The position numbers and the translations under genes are program-made. From NCBI RefSeq assembly GCF_000755245.1, contig NZ_BBMP01000021.1, positions 62,001-126,000 of the forward strand: a stretch of DNA of 64,000 nt. The letters run 5' to 3'. This DNA is from Halococcus sediminicola. Its GTDB lineage: Archaea > Halobacteriota > Halobacteria > Halobacteriales > Halococcaceae. Shown piece after piece: positions 44,848 through 54,502 of the stretch. The first letter of the stretch is position 1, and each line of letters opens with the position of its first letter. The notes below the pieces were generated by a model that saw only the letters and a list, made by a program, of their open reading frames with translations, made no database searches and had not been told where the DNA came from.

Positions 44848-45207
44848 GTGAGCGACTATCTCGTTGCGATGGAGGCGGCCTGGTTGGTTCGTGACGTCGA
44901 GAGCATCGACGACGCCATCGGCGTCGCGGTCAGCGAGGCTGGCAAACGGCTGAACGACAGGGACAAATCCTACGTCGAGGTCGACGTCGGCGCGACCGGC
45001 TGTCCGGCCTGTGGTGAACCGTTCGACTCGGCCTTTGTGGCTGCGGGCACGGCACTCGTGGGACTGGTCCTCGAAATCGAGATCTTCAACGCCGACGGCC
45101 GCGAACACGCCCAGCGCATCGCCAAGAGCGAGGTCGGCGGCGCACTCCGTGACGTGCCACTCGACGTCGTCGAGACCATCGAACACGACGTCGAAGAGGA
45201 GAGCTAA
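44848..45207 (+). CDS. UPF0212 (DUF555) family protein
   Basis: 119 residues from GTG at 44848 (VSDYLVAMEAAWLVRDVESIDDAIGVAVSEAGKRLN). A CPACG motif in GATGCPACGEPFDSAFVAA and the end GGALRDVPLDVVETIEH match the archaeal UPF0212 family of unknown function. The single CxxC could bind a metal in a dimer. Converges on the PAC2 gene with a 4-base overlap. Confidence 0.9.
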   Translation: MSDYLVAMEAAWLVRDVESIDDAIGVAVSEAGKRLNDRDKSYVEVDVGATGCPACGEPFDSAFVAAGTALVGLVLEIEIFNADGREHAQRIAKSEVGGALRDVPLDVVETIEHDVEEES

Positions 45208-45953
45208 CCGATATACCGGAGGTCGTCGTCGGTGGCCTGCTGGCCCTGTTCCATCTGCTGGATCTTCTGGACGACTTCCTCCATCTCGTCGGCGCGCTCT
45301 TCGAGCGACTCGAACCCGACCTCGAAGCCGACGAGTTCTTCGAGCGTTTCGAGCACCGCCCGCGCGCTCTTCGGGTCGACGAGATACCCGCTCGTCTCGC
45401 CCATCAGACACGCCGCCGGCAGGTCGCGGCGTGCGCCGAGACCCAAGAGAAGGCCGGAGACGCCGACGATGCCGCCGGCGGGTTCGCCCTCGCGGAACTC
45501 GACACCGCCCTCTTCGAGTTCGTCGGCGAGGGCGTCGGTGGTCGCGGCCCCGATGACGCCGTACTCGTCGATCAATTCACCGGTCGGAACGCCGCCGAGT
45601 GCGAACACCCGCTCGACCCCGTGGTCGGTCGCGAGGTCGAGAAACAGGTCGGTCAGACGGTAGTGGCCGGCGGCATCCTGTGCCTGATGGTCGCCAGTGA
45701 GCACGATCAGATCCTGTTCGTCGGCTTCGACGGCGTGGAGCTCGGCCGAGGCGAGTTTCGCGCGGCCGTCCTCGATGTTCACCTGCGGCGGGAAATGTTC
45801 GGAGTAGACCCGCGCGAGCAGTTCGCTGTCGAGTTCTTCGAGGAGATGCTCGGCGACGAGCTTGCCGACGTGGCCCACGCCGGGCAGTCCCTCGACGAGT
45901 ACCGGGTCGGTCAGCGCCGGCTCCGCGAGTGTCTCGACGTCGAATTCGTCCAT
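45204..45953 (-). CDS. PAC2 family (proteasome assembly chaperone-like) protein
   Basis: 249 residues. PAC2-type fold: PVLVEGLPGVGHVGKLVAEHLLEEL, LIVLTGDHQAQD, RVFALGGVPTGE and GVSGLLLGLGARRDLPAACLMGETSGYLVDPKSA. The C-terminal helix is a coiled coil (ERADEMEEVVQKIQQMEQGQQ). Eukaryotic relatives help assemble 20S proteasomes; the archaeal role is less clear. Last gene of the L44e-S27e-aIF2alpha-Nop10 operon, 3 bases after nop10. Confidence 0.9.
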   Translation of the reverse strand: MDEFDVETLAEPALTDPVLVEGLPGVGHVGKLVAEHLLEELDSELLARVYSEHFPPQVNIEDGRAKLASAELHAVEADEQDLIVLTGDHQAQDAAGHYRLTDLFLDLATDHGVERVFALGGVPTGELIDEYGVIGAATTDALADELEEGGVEFREGEPAGGIVGVSGLLLGLGARRDLPAACLMGETSGYLVDPKSARAVLETLEELVGFEVGFESLEERADEMEEVVQKIQQMEQGQQATDDDLRYIG

Positions 45954-45956
45954 GGC

Positions 45957-46139
45957 TCAGTCGGACGCGCGCCGCTTAAGAGCGCGTCGGTACTCGCCAT
46001 GCGGGTCCTCGGGGTTGTAGGGTGCCGGCGCGCTGTTGACTGCCGGGCCACCGCAGTCGGGACAGGTCGAACTGAGGGTGTAGATCGGACGGTCGTGAGT
46101 CGACTTCCACGTCTCGCAGACACGAATGGCCGATTTCAT
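45957..46139 (-). CDS. nop10: H/ACA ribonucleoprotein protein Nop10
   Basis: 60 residues (MKSAIRVCETWKSTHDRPIYTLSSTCPDCGGPAV...). Archaeal Nop10 with zinc-binding Cys (C8, CPDC) and the NSAPAPYNPEDPHGEYRR segment that contacts Cbf5. Part of the H/ACA pseudouridylation complex. Sits 11 bases after aIF2alpha. Confidence 0.96.
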   Translation of the reverse strand: MKSAIRVCETWKSTHDRPIYTLSSTCPDCGGPAVNSAPAPYNPEDPHGEYRRALKRRASD

Positions 46140-46150
46140 TTTCGAGGATT

Positions 46151-46951
46151 CTATTCGTCGTCGCTACGGCGCTCGCGGTGGAACTCGGCGGAGCCACCGT
46201 GGTCGGCGATGTGGGCCGCCGCACGGTCGGCGCTGGCTTCGAGTTCGCTCTCGGCGGTCTTGTAGTCGGGTGCCTGCACGCGGATGCGGTATTCGGGCGA
46301 CCCCACGTACGTGACGTCGAGTTCGACCTCGTCTGGAAGGTCGCCGTTGCCCTCGGCGGCGTGGAGCGCCTCGCGGATGACGTCGACGCCGGTGCTGTCG
46401 GAACTCGTGAGATCGACGTAGCCCGCGACCGTCACGTACGGCACCGAGACGTTCTCGCGGGCGGTCTCGACGATGGCATCGATCTCGTCGTCCGAGAGGT
46501 CGGTGTCGGCGAGCGCGTCCGTACCGCGGATGGCCGCCTCCTCGAAGCCCGCGTAGAGCGAGCCGAACTCGGCGAGGAACTCGTTGGCGACGGTGGCGTA
46601 CTGCTCGTCGGCGATGTCCTCGCCGAAGGCGATGGTCATCCAGTTGTCGGCTTTCTGCTCGGATTTCCACTCGCGGACCGTCTCCGAGCGCTGGTGGTCG
46701 TTGACGTCCTTAAGCGAGAGGTCGATCTGCTGGGAGCCCTCGTCGACCTCCAGTACCTTGGCCACCACGGTCTGGCCGACGCTCACGTGGTCGCGGACGT
46801 TCTTGATCCAGCCCGAGGCGACCTCGGAGATGTGGACGAGTCCGCGCTTGTCCTCGTACTCGGAGAGGTCGACGAACACGCCGAAATCGGCAATCTCGTC
46901 GACCTTCCCCACGACCAGTTCGCTCGGGTCGGGCCAGCCGCTGTACTTCAT
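46151..46951 (-). CDS. eif2a: translation initiation factor 2 subunit alpha
   Basis: 266 residues. N-terminal S1 domain ([34 protein letters not shown]), then the helical and alpha/beta domains typical of aIF2alpha. It forms the aIF2 heterotrimer that delivers Met-tRNAi. Its ATG overlaps the rps27e stop. Confidence 0.96.
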   Translation of the reverse strand: MKYSGWPDPSELVVGKVDEIADFGVFVDLSEYEDKRGLVHISEVASGWIKNVRDHVSVGQTVVAKVLEVDEGSQQIDLSLKDVNDHQRSETVREWKSEQKADNWMTIAFGEDIADEQYATVANEFLAEFGSLYAGFEEAAIRGTDALADTDLSDDEIDAIVETARENVSVPYVTVAGYVDLTSSDSTGVDVIREALHAAEGNGDLPDEVELDVTYVGSPEYRIRVQAPDYKTAESELEASADRAAAHIADHGGSAEFHRERRSDDE

Positions 46952-47160
46952 TGGGCCGTGGATTCACCCGCGATGGTCTCGGTCGCCTCGCGGCGCTCCA
47001 CGCTCTCGACGACCTCACCCTCGAAGACGGCCTTCCCACTGGTAGGCGTGGCGAGCGTCGTCCCGCAGACCGCACACGCGACCGTGCTCGCGGCCTTACC
47101 GAAGACGGCCTGTTCGTTCTCGCAGTCCGGACAGCGCACGGAGTAGAAGTTGCCCGCCAT
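46948..47160 (-). CDS. rps27e: 30S ribosomal protein S27e
   Basis: 70 residues ([21 protein letters not shown]...). Zinc ribbon with CPDC and CAVC cysteine pairs, about the length of archaeal S27e. Located between L44e and aIF2alpha, a conserved archaeal order. Confidence 0.97.
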   Translation of the reverse strand: MAGNFYSVRCPDCENEQAVFGKAASTVACAVCGTTLATPTSGKAVFEGEVVESVERREATETIAGESTAQ

Positions 47161-47162
47161 GA

Positions 47163-47444
47163 TTACTCCTGAAACTCGATGCGGCCGGCGCGCCAGCCCT
47201 CGCGCAGGTGGGCGTTGCCACACTCGCCACAGCGGTATTTGAGGTTCGTCTTCTTCGTGGGTTTGTCCCCACCCGGCACCTTCGAGAACTTGCCGGCGTT
47301 GCCGATGACCGACGTGCCGCGCTCGCGCTGTCGGTCGATCCACTTCATCCCCGTCTCGCGGCCACTGCGGACTTTCTCGACCTCGTGTTCGTGGTGTTCG
47401 TGACAGTTCGGACAGTACGTGTTGAACCGGCGTGGTATCTGCAT
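47163..47444 (-). CDS. rpl44e: 50S ribosomal protein L44e
   Basis: 93 residues ([28 protein letters not shown]...). Zinc finger of CPNC...CGEC, with the family core [24 protein letters not shown]. First gene of a five-gene operon with a TATA box just upstream. Confidence 0.97.
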   Translation of the reverse strand: MQIPRRFNTYCPNCHEHHEHEVEKVRSGRETGMKWIDRQRERGTSVIGNAGKFSKVPGGDKPTKKTNLKYRCGECGNAHLREGWRAGRIEFQE

Positions 47445-47473
47445 AGCTACTGCGCGTCGCTAACGGGCGGGCG

Positions 47474-47481
47474 GATAAAAC
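47474..47481 (-). promoter_or_regulatory. TATA box of the rpl44e operon
   Basis: GATAAAAC, reading GTTTTATC on the minus strand, is centred 33 bases before the rpl44e ATG at 47444. Confidence 0.5.
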
Positions 47482-47586
47482 CCGTTTGGTCTGGCGGGAC
47501 CCAATCGCGACGGCTTCGATTCACTCGACCGGAACCCGTCGTTTGCCGGTGAAAGCGTTTTTGTCGATCGCGGCGTCGTACGAACG

Positions 47587-47694
47587 ATGAGTTCACCAGA
47601 CATAAGCTGTCGTATCTGTAACGAATCGTTCGGAAGCGAGGAATCGCTCAACGAACACATGGCGGAGGAACATCCCGAGCAGGGGATGGCCTGA
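47587..47694 (+). CDS. C2H2 zinc-finger mini-protein, 35 residues
   Basis: Begins MSSPDISCRICNESFGSEES and ends HPEQGMA. The pattern CRIC...HMAEEH is one classic C2H2 finger (CxxC, then HxxxxH) and makes up nearly the whole protein. A T-rich TATA-like stretch (GCGTTTTTGTCG) lies about 30 bases upstream. Haloarchaea have several such micro zinc proteins; a nucleic-acid or protein interaction role is likely but unproven. Confidence 0.8.
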   Translation: MSSPDISCRICNESFGSEESLNEHMAEEHPEQGMA

Positions 47695-47750
47695 ACCCGA
47701 CTTCCATGCCCGTCCGAAGCGCTTAGGTTTGCGTCGGCTGACGTACGGGT

Positions 47751-48017
47751 ATGAGGCGGCTCATCATCAACGGCGACCCCGACGTCCGCAAGGGGGGCGT
47801 TATCGACCTCGACGGCGAGGAGCTGGTCTGTTTCGGCATCAGCAGGCAGGGCGAGTGGCACGGCCCGGACCGCCCGCAGTTGTGGTGCACGGTCGGAACC
47901 GAAGACGAGACCGAGGCCTTCGAGCGCCGCGAGTTCATCCCGATGCATCTCGACGTCGAGACCGTCGACGCCGAGTCCGTCGAGGTGCGAAAGCGCAAGG
48001 GCGAACTCACGATCTAA
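47751..48017 (+). CDS. HAH_0734-type conserved haloarchaeal protein
   Basis: 88 residues, acidic (MRRLIINGDPDVRKGGVIDLDGEELVCFGISRQGEWHG begins the chain). All-beta prediction, with HGPDRPQLWCTVG in the middle. From memory it belongs to the uncharacterised HAH_0734 family. 21 bases upstream of the matrixin-like gene. Confidence 0.8.
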   Translation: MRRLIINGDPDVRKGGVIDLDGEELVCFGISRQGEWHGPDRPQLWCTVGTEDETEAFERREFIPMHLDVETVDAESVEVRKRKGELTI

Positions 48018-48038
48018 CCGACCCGCTGTGAGGCAATC

Positions 48039-49046
48039 GTGAAGGGGTCGGGTCGCCGACGGCTGGTCCTGTCCGTCCTCGTGGTCGCCATGCTCGTCCT
48101 CGCGGCCGGCTGTGCCGGTCTCACCGAGCGCCCGCTCCCCGACGACCTCGCGGGCTACGCGGGCGACCCCGACAACCCCTACGGCGACCGGAATCTGACC
48201 GTGGCGGTGACCACCACGGATTCCGAGCGCTCGTTCGGCCCGCTCGTCCGCGAGGCGTTCGAATACTGGGAAACACACGACCAGCGGTATCTGAACTACT
48301 CGGTAAACGTCACGCTCGTGGCGAACGAGAGCGACCCCGACATCCGCGTGTCGTTCGTGCCGCGGGTCGCCCGCTGTGGCGAGGTCGCAAACGCCGCCGG
48401 CTGTGCGCCCGAGATCACCGACCCCGCACAGACCGGTGAGACCGTCGCGGTTCGCGCGCTCGACAACCTCTCGGCGAACTCGACGGTGCGCGTGCTCGAA
48501 CACGAGTTCGGCCACGCACTCGGTCTCAGTCACGGCGACCCGCCGCGGGAACTGATGGCGACGCACACGACGCTGACGAGCCTGCCGAAACCGAACGCGA
48601 GCGAGCGCGCGCTCGCGTGGAACGACTCGATGCTGTCGGTGTACCTCACCGACGACGTTTCGGAGAGTGAACGCGAACAGATCGACCATGCGCTCGACTA
48701 CTACGAGCGCGGCGCGGATGGCAGAGTGCCCGAAAACGTCTCCTTTCGCGTCGTGGCGGGGTTCGAGAACGCTGACATCGTGATTCGCCCCGCCGAGCGC
48801 TCGCCCTGTGCGTCCGAACGGGGGTCGTGTGGCTCGGTCTTCGGCAGCGACAGCGACGGCGACGGCGCGCTCGAACGGTACGTGCGCCTCGAAATCACCT
48901 ACACCGACCTCGATACGGGGACCGTCGGCTGGCACGTCGCGCGCTGGCTCGGTCTCGGCTTCGGCATCGAGAACGAATCGGCCTATCCGCCGATACTGCG
49001 CGAGGGGACGAGCTACGACGATCGCCGGAGCGACTGGTGGCGATGA
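48039..49046 (+). CDS. matrixin-like metalloprotease lipoprotein with a degenerate second domain
   Basis: 335 residues from GTG. Lipobox LVLAAGC (Cys about 25) after a basic N-terminus gives a lipid-anchored surface protein. Domain 1 (about 45-185) has the metzincin motif HEFGHALGLSH and a Met-turn-like ELMATH. Domain 2 (about 205-325) repeats the layout: an SVYLTDDVSESEREQIDHALDYYE start, a Cys pair, and TVGWHVARWLGLGFG in place of the zinc helix, with zinc residues lost. So one active and one dead domain. Function unknown. Confidence 0.85.
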   Translation: MKGSGRRRLVLSVLVVAMLVLAAGCAGLTERPLPDDLAGYAGDPDNPYGDRNLTVAVTTTDSERSFGPLVREAFEYWETHDQRYLNYSVNVTLVANESDPDIRVSFVPRVARCGEVANAAGCAPEITDPAQTGETVAVRALDNLSANSTVRVLEHEFGHALGLSHGDPPRELMATHTTLTSLPKPNASERALAWNDSMLSVYLTDDVSESEREQIDHALDYYERGADGRVPENVSFRVVAGFENADIVIRPAERSPCASERGSCGSVFGSDSDGDGALERYVRLEITYTDLDTGTVGWHVARWLGLGFGIENESAYPPILREGTSYDDRRSDWWR

Positions 49047-49149
49047 GTCTACCGTCGGTCGGAACCACTCCAGCAACCGCCGCTCGATGGACGAGAGGCG
49101 ACGGCCGGAGACATCGTCTCGAAGAGCGGCGGCGTTCCGACCGTCAGTA

Positions 49150-49311
49150 TCAGGGCAGCGGTCCCCACTCGCGGCGGCGAATCGAGTAGCTTCCACATTC
49201 CGGACAGACCTGTCGGCGGTGCTCGAAGCCGGCCCCACAGTTGCGGCAGACGTACTCCGTTTCCTCCGTGGTTCGACCGAGTCGGTTCCTGAACCGGTCG
49301 AGATAGCGCAT
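49150..49311 (-). CDS. zinc-ribbon mini-protein, 53 residues
   Basis: Starts MRYLDRFRNRLGRTTEETEY and ends RRREWGPLP. Four cysteines in two CxxC knuckles (VCRNCGAGFEHRRQVCPECGS) form a zinc ribbon; the N-terminal helix is basic. Codon use and spacing support a real gene. Function unknown. Confidence 0.7.
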   Translation of the reverse strand: MRYLDRFRNRLGRTTEETEYVCRNCGAGFEHRRQVCPECGSYSIRRREWGPLP

Positions 49312-49406
49312 CGGCGGACACTCCCGTCTGACGATGACCCACAGTCGATAAATACTTTTCCGAGAAAATCCCGGATTCTCCGTCTCGTGTGGCCTGTGAC
49401 GACGAT

Positions 49407-50504
49407 CTACGCCCGGAAGCCCTCCTCCCAGCGGAAAAGGCCGCTTCGCTGTATCACGTCGCCGTCGATTTCGAGGCGTGAGTCCTCGCCCATGTCGGTG
49501 ATCAGGTCGACGTGCACCGCGCTGTCGTTGCCCGTTTCGCCGTCGGGCAGGCAGGCGTCGTAGGCGCGCCCGAGCGCCAGATGCACAGTTCCATGCATCT
49601 TCTCGTCGAACAGGATACTGTCGGTCGGGCGGTCGATGCCGCGATTCATCCCGATACCCAACTCGCCGAGTCGCCGTGCGCCGTCGTCGGTATCGAGGAG
49701 TTCGCCGACCACATCCACGTTTCCTGCGGCGTCGTAGTCGACGACCGCGCCGTCGTTGAAGGTCAGTCGAACGTCCCGAACCCGCCGTCCACGGATGGTC
49801 ATCGGCACGTCGAAGGTGATCTCGCCCTCGGTTCCGTGGGGCGCGGTGAACACCTCGCCGCTCGGGAGGTTGTGTGAGTCGTCGGCGACCGAGGCGGTGG
49901 AGTTCACGGCGGTTCGGCTCTCGATGGACATCGTGATGTCAGTCCCCTCGCCGACGATACGGACCTCGCTCCCGTCGTCGAGGAGCGCTTTCAGCCCGCG
50001 CATCTCCTCGGCGAGCGCTTCCCAATCGCGGAGCACGGCGTCGTAGACGAAATCGATGTAGGCTTCGTGGCTCATGCCGGCCTGCTGGGCGAGCGCGCGA
50101 GTGGGATGCACGGTCGAAACCCAGTCGGTGTCCATGCGCGCCTCCCGAATCCCCTCCCGTGCGGTGGCGTAGGCAGTTCGTATGTGGCCCGGCACGTCGG
50201 CCATCGCGCTCGTGTTCCGTCCGCCGCCGAGCGAGAGGACCACGTCGGCGTTCTCGTAGAGCGCGCGCTCGTGGGCGGGGTCGGCGTCGAATTCGTCGTC
50301 GTGCGCTCGGAGATAGGCACGGTCGATCTCGTCCGAAGCGTACGTCGTCACGAGGTTCGCGCCGCGCTCGCCGAGTTCCGCCGCGACGGCGACCGCGAGA
50401 TCGTGTGCGCCCGGGGCGACGTCGATGACGATGTCGTCGCCCGCCTCGATACGTGCGCTCCAGTCGACCAACGTCTCCGCATGCTCGGTGATGCGCTCGT
50501 CCAT
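49407..50504 (-). CDS. M29 family aminopeptidase
   Basis: 365 residues from ATG at 50504 (MDERITEHAETLVDWSARIEAGDDIVID). M29 (AmpS/T-type) features: GEGTDITMSI, NLPSGEVFTAPHGTEGEI with metal Glu/His, LGELGIGMNRGID, ILFDEKMHGTVHLALGRAY and HVDLITDM. Intracellular leucyl-type aminopeptidase using two divalent metals. A T/A-rich TATA region precedes the neighbouring mini zinc gene. Confidence 0.92.
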   Translation of the reverse strand: MDERITEHAETLVDWSARIEAGDDIVIDVAPGAHDLAVAVAAELGERGANLVTTYASDEIDRAYLRAHDDEFDADPAHERALYENADVVLSLGGGRNTSAMADVPGHIRTAYATAREGIREARMDTDWVSTVHPTRALAQQAGMSHEAYIDFVYDAVLRDWEALAEEMRGLKALLDDGSEVRIVGEGTDITMSIESRTAVNSTASVADDSHNLPSGEVFTAPHGTEGEITFDVPMTIRGRRVRDVRLTFNDGAVVDYDAAGNVDVVGELLDTDDGARRLGELGIGMNRGIDRPTDSILFDEKMHGTVHLALGRAYDACLPDGETGNDSAVHVDLITDMGEDSRLEIDGDVIQRSGLFRWEEGFRA

Positions 50505-50599
50505 GCTATCGGATGGCGCGAGGCGATCAAAAACCCATCCACACGGCGTGGCGTCACAGTTGGCTCGATTCCTCTCCCACCCAGCGGGCAGTCGTCGCG

Positions 50600-50878
50600 C
50601 TACCCGCGCCAGTCGCTGACGTGCTCGGTCTCGTCGACCCGTACGTGAGATTTGTTCGTCTTGCGTATCCACGACGCGAACTTGCGCATCTCCTCGCTCT
50701 CCTTGAGATCCGCGACGGTGTTGAAGCGGTGTTTCAGTTCGTGGTTGGTGAAGACGGCGTGAATCTGACGGTGACAGGGGTCACAGATCGGAGCGACCGG
50801 GCTTTCCTTGCGGTTTTGCGGCGTCAGGTGGTGTCTGGTCGTCTCGACGGCGCGCTCGCAGATGGCGCATTCGCCCAT
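50600..50878 (-). CDS. small HNH-type protein
   Basis: 92 residues (MGECAICERAVETTRHHLTPQNRKESPVAPICDPCHRQIHAVFTN begins the chain). Cys pairs CAIC and CDPC hold zinc, and HHLTP...CHRQIHAVFTN has the HNH nuclease core (His, Asn/His, His). Lone HNH proteins may be repair or phage-defence nucleases; this one has no partner nearby. 51 bases downstream of the subtilase gene end. Confidence 0.82.
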   Translation of the reverse strand: MGECAICERAVETTRHHLTPQNRKESPVAPICDPCHRQIHAVFTNHELKHRFNTVADLKESEEMRKFASWIRKTNKSHVRVDETEHVSDWRG

Positions 50879-50929
50879 GCTCTCGGTTGGTGTCGGCCGT
50901 TCATCGGTGTGTCGCCGGAGTGGGGTCGA

Positions 50930-52384
50930 CTAGGCGAGCGTCACGTCGGCGAAGCCGGCGAGGTTCCCGCTCTCGGCGCGCGAGACGGCATCGTAGGCGT
51001 CGACGAACCCGCTGCCGACGTTGTACGACGTGTACTCGTTCGTTGCGTCCTCGGCCTCGGCGGTGAGCGTGTTCAACAGCTCCATCGGCGAGACGTCGCC
51101 CGTGTTGTTCTCGCGGTAGGCGTCCACGGCGAGCGTGGCGATGCCAGCCGTCGCCGGACAGGCCATCGACGTGCCACTGATGGTCGCATAGAAGAGGCGG
51201 CCATCGCCGGCGCTTTCGGCACCCAGCAGGTCCCCGGGCGACATCGTGCTGACGATGGCGTTGCCGGGCGCGCCGATGCCCGGCCGGTAGAGACCGAGTG
51301 GTTCAGAACTGCTGCCGGTGTCGTAGTAGCTTCCGAGGTTGTCGAGTGCGCTCTGGCGGTCCCAGTTGTCGGGCGTGTTGGCGCTGCTCTGCTTGCGCCC
51401 GCGCGATGAGAAGTCCGTCACCGCTTTCTCGTCGTTCGTCGCGGCGACGCCGAGCACTTGGGGTGCTTTGGCGTATTGGTTCAGCGTGTTCGTTCCTGGT
51501 CCCGAGTTCCCGGCCGCAAAGACCGACAGGAGTCCCTCCTGATAGGCCTCCCACGTCGCCGTGTTGAGCGCGCTGTCGGGGTCGAAGTCCTCTCCATTCG
51601 AGGAGCCGTAGGAGTTGCTGACGATCTTCACGTCCGAATCGCCGTCCCGAACCCGTTTGAGGAGGTGGTCGTAGGCGGCAGCCGTCTTCAACACCACGAG
51701 GACCGCGCCGCCCGCGTATACGTCGAGATCGGCCTCGGGAGCCATTCCGCGGAACTTGCCGTCGCTCGCCGACCCGTCGCCGGCGATGGTCCCCGAACAG
51801 TGCGTGCCGTGGCCGCCACCATCGGTGTCGACGATGCCGACGTCCGTCCAGAGCGTCGGCGATCCGAGCGGGTTGCCGATCCACTGCCAGTTGTGCGCGA
51901 CGTTCTCTCGGAGGTCCGGGTGGTCGCCGTCGACGCCCGAGTCGATGACCGCCGTGTGGACGCCCGCTCCCTCGTATCCCGTCGAGAGACCGCTACCGCT
52001 GTCCGACTGGACCTCGTCGGCGCGGGTGACCTTTCTGGAATCGTCGTTGTAGAGTTCGAGTTCCTTGTTGCGCTCGACCCGGCGAACGCCGTCGAGGTCG
52101 GCGAGTTCTTCCAACAGACCGCCGCCGACCTCGGTGTAGCCGATGGGCAGGACGTCGAACTTGTAGTAGCCGTTTGGGAGGGCGAAATCGGCCAACTGGT
52201 CGACCGCGTCGTTCGACTCGAAGACGACCAGCGCCTCCTGGAGCGCGTCGCTCGTGAGGTCGAACGCACTGTCGACCAGCGACGTGGACTCCGCGCCCGC
52301 GACGCCGCTGAACGGCAGCGCCGCGGTGAGGCCCGCTACACCCGTCGCTTTGACGAACGTCCGCCTGTCGATTGCGTCTCGCAT
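50930..52384 (-). CDS. subtilisin-like serine protease (S8), Tat-exported
   Basis: 484 residues. Tat signal (DRRTFVKATGVAGLTAALPFSG) then an I9-like propeptide (about 40-115). Catalytic triad: Asp in AVIDSGVDGDHPDL, His in GGHGTHCSGTIAG and Ser in SGTSMACPATAG; oxyanion Asn in FAAGNSGPGTN. Resembles halolysins, but there is no clear C-terminal extension. Extracellular protein digestion is likely. The TATA run at 52438-52449 is its promoter. Confidence 0.93.
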   Translation of the reverse strand: MRDAIDRRTFVKATGVAGLTAALPFSGVAGAESTSLVDSAFDLTSDALQEALVVFESNDAVDQLADFALPNGYYKFDVLPIGYTEVGGGLLEELADLDGVRRVERNKELELYNDDSRKVTRADEVQSDSGSGLSTGYEGAGVHTAVIDSGVDGDHPDLRENVAHNWQWIGNPLGSPTLWTDVGIVDTDGGGHGTHCSGTIAGDGSASDGKFRGMAPEADLDVYAGGAVLVVLKTAAAYDHLLKRVRDGDSDVKIVSNSYGSSNGEDFDPDSALNTATWEAYQEGLLSVFAAGNSGPGTNTLNQYAKAPQVLGVAATNDEKAVTDFSSRGRKQSSANTPDNWDRQSALDNLGSYYDTGSSSEPLGLYRPGIGAPGNAIVSTMSPGDLLGAESAGDGRLFYATISGTSMACPATAGIATLAVDAYRENNTGDVSPMELLNTLTAEAEDATNEYTSYNVGSGFVDAYDAVSRAESGNLAGFADVTLA

Positions 52385-52437
52385 GGGACGAACCCCCGTC
52401 CTGCACGAGCAATTCGGTTCTGCCCGATCAGTACGGC

Positions 52438-52449
52438 TTTTTAAATATT
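52438..52449 (-). promoter_or_regulatory. TATA box of the subtilase gene
   Basis: The minus strand reads GAATATTTAAAA about 60 bases before the ATG at 52384, giving a leader of roughly 30 bases, longer than most leaders in this window. Confidence 0.5.
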
Positions 52450-52525
52450 CGTTCGGGTGGAACGGTGCTCGTTGGGTCCGTTCCGTACCCGCTTCGAGTG
52501 GCCGTCGAGAAGCGCCGCCCGCGCG

Positions 52526-54448
52526 TCAGTCGAGGAAGGCGGGCGCGACCGTTTTCTCGTCGCGTTCGCGTTCGAGGTGGTCGCGGAACTCCTCGACGGC
52601 GACCCCGTCGCGTTCGCGCTCGGCGCGGTCACGGACCGACACGGTCCCCTCGCTCTCCTCGGTGTCGCCGACGACGAGCATGTAGGGAAGACGGTCGTCG
52701 TGGCCCGCCCGAATCTTCCGCCCGACCGTCCACGAGCGGGTCTCGACCTCGGTGCGGAACCCATCGAGGTCGGCGGCGACCGCCTCGGCGTAGTCGATGT
52801 TGTCGTCGCTCACCGGCAGGATTCTGACCTGCTCGGGCGCGAGCCAGAGTGGGAAGTTCCCGTTGAAGTGCTCGATGAGCACCATGAAAAAGCGCTCGTA
52901 GCTGCCGTAGAGCGCCCGATGGATCATCACCGGACGGTGTTCGTCGTTATCCTCGCCGACGTAGGACAGATCGAAGCGCTCGGGCATGTTGAAATCGAGC
53001 TGGACGGTTGGTCCGTCCCAGACCCGCCCGAGCGCGTCCTCGAAGGCGAAGTCGATTTTCGGCCCATAAAATGCGCCGTCGCCCTCCTCGACGTCGTAGT
53101 CGTAGCCGCCGTCGTCGAGCACAGTACGAAGTTGGGATTCGGCCTGCTCCCAGAGGGCGTCGCTGCCGACCGATTTCTCGGGGCGGGTCGCCAGCACGAG
53201 TTCGGTATCCAACCCCACGGTGTCCATCACCTCGAAGACGGTGTTCATGATGGTTCGAATCTCGCTCGCGATCTGGTCGGGCCGGACGAACAGGTGGCCG
53301 TCGTCGATGGTGAACGACCACGTGCGCGAGAGGCCCGAGAGTTCGCCGTGCTGTTCTTTGCGGTAGACCTTCCCGTCCTCGAAGTATCGGACCGGGAGGT
53401 CACGATAGCTCCACGAGTGGCCGTCGAAAATCGTCGCGTGACCCGGACAGTTCATCGGCTTTAGCCCATATTCCTCGTCGTCCACGTTGAGCAGGAACAT
53501 GTCGTCGACGTAGTTCTCGTAGTGGCCCGACTGTTTCCAGAGTTCCGTCCGAAACAGGTGGGGGGTTTCGACCGGTTCGTAGCCGGCGTCGAGGTTGAGC
53601 GAGCGCGCGTACCCTGAGAGTTCGTCGAGCACGCGCTTGCCGTTCGGGTGATAGAGCGGCAATCCCGGTCCCGTGGTCTCGTCGACCGAGAACAAGTCCA
53701 TCTCCCGACCGATCTTCCGGTGGTCGCGCTCCTTGGCCTCCTCACGGCGATCGAGAAACTCCTCCAATCCGTCTTGGGTCGGGAACGCCGTCCCGTAGAC
53801 CCGCGTGAGGGTTTCGTTCTCTTCCTCGCCGCGCCAGTACGCCGCCGAGGTTTCGAGCAGTGCGAAGCCACCGATCTCGCCCGTCGATTCGACATGGGGC
53901 CCCTGACAGAGGTCGGAGAACTCGCCCTGTTCGTAGAAGCTCACAGGGTCTTCGCCGGCGGCTTCCGTTTCGAGGATGTCGCGCTTGAACGGGTTGTCCT
54001 CGTACATCTCGAAGGCCTCCTCGCGCGAGCGCTCGACGCGCTCGATGGGGAGGTCCTCGTCGATGATGCTCTCGGCTTCTCCCTCGATATCGCTCAGATC
54101 GTCCTCGTCGAGGTCCACGTTTGCAATATCGTAGTAGAACCCGTCGTCGGTCCACGGCCCGATGGTGAGTTGCGCCTCGGGGTGGAGTCGCCCGAGCGCC
54201 TGTGCGAAGACGTGCGCCGCCGAGTGCCGGAGCACGTCGAGATACTCGTCGGACTGGTCGGTGACGATCTCCAGTCGGCTGTCTTCCTCGATCGGTTCGG
54301 CCGCGGCGACGAGGTCGCCATCGACGACGCCCGCGATCGTATCGCGGCCGAGACCCGGTCCGATTTCGTGGGCCACGTCCTCGACCGTCGAGCCAGACTC
54401 GACGTGCAGTTCGGAGCCGTCCGGCAGCGTCACGACGACATCGCTCAT
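52526..54448 (-). CDS. thrS: threonyl-tRNA synthetase
   Basis: 640 residues from ATG at 54448 ([14 protein letters not shown]). TGS domain (about 1-60), editing domain with [11 protein letters not shown] and the bacterial-type N2 segment [16 protein letters not shown], class II core with [56 protein letters not shown], then a C-terminal anticodon-binding domain ([10 protein letters not shown]). This is the bacterial-like ThrRS used by haloarchaea. Confidence 0.96.
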   Translation of the reverse strand: MSDVVVTLPDGSELHVESGSTVEDVAHEIGPGLGRDTIAGVVDGDLVAAAEPIEEDSRLEIVTDQSDEYLDVLRHSAAHVFAQALGRLHPEAQLTIGPWTDDGFYYDIANVDLDEDDLSDIEGEAESIIDEDLPIERVERSREEAFEMYEDNPFKRDILETEAAGEDPVSFYEQGEFSDLCQGPHVESTGEIGGFALLETSAAYWRGEEENETLTRVYGTAFPTQDGLEEFLDRREEAKERDHRKIGREMDLFSVDETTGPGLPLYHPNGKRVLDELSGYARSLNLDAGYEPVETPHLFRTELWKQSGHYENYVDDMFLLNVDDEEYGLKPMNCPGHATIFDGHSWSYRDLPVRYFEDGKVYRKEQHGELSGLSRTWSFTIDDGHLFVRPDQIASEIRTIMNTVFEVMDTVGLDTELVLATRPEKSVGSDALWEQAESQLRTVLDDGGYDYDVEEGDGAFYGPKIDFAFEDALGRVWDGPTVQLDFNMPERFDLSYVGEDNDEHRPVMIHRALYGSYERFFMVLIEHFNGNFPLWLAPEQVRILPVSDDNIDYAEAVAADLDGFRTEVETRSWTVGRKIRAGHDDRLPYMLVVGDTEESEGTVSVRDRAERERDGVAVEEFRDHLERERDEKTVAPAFLD

Positions 54449-54502
54449 GGATTGAATAGATTCCACGCGGGGGATAAGCCTGTTGAGACTCTCCCACCCT
54501 CC

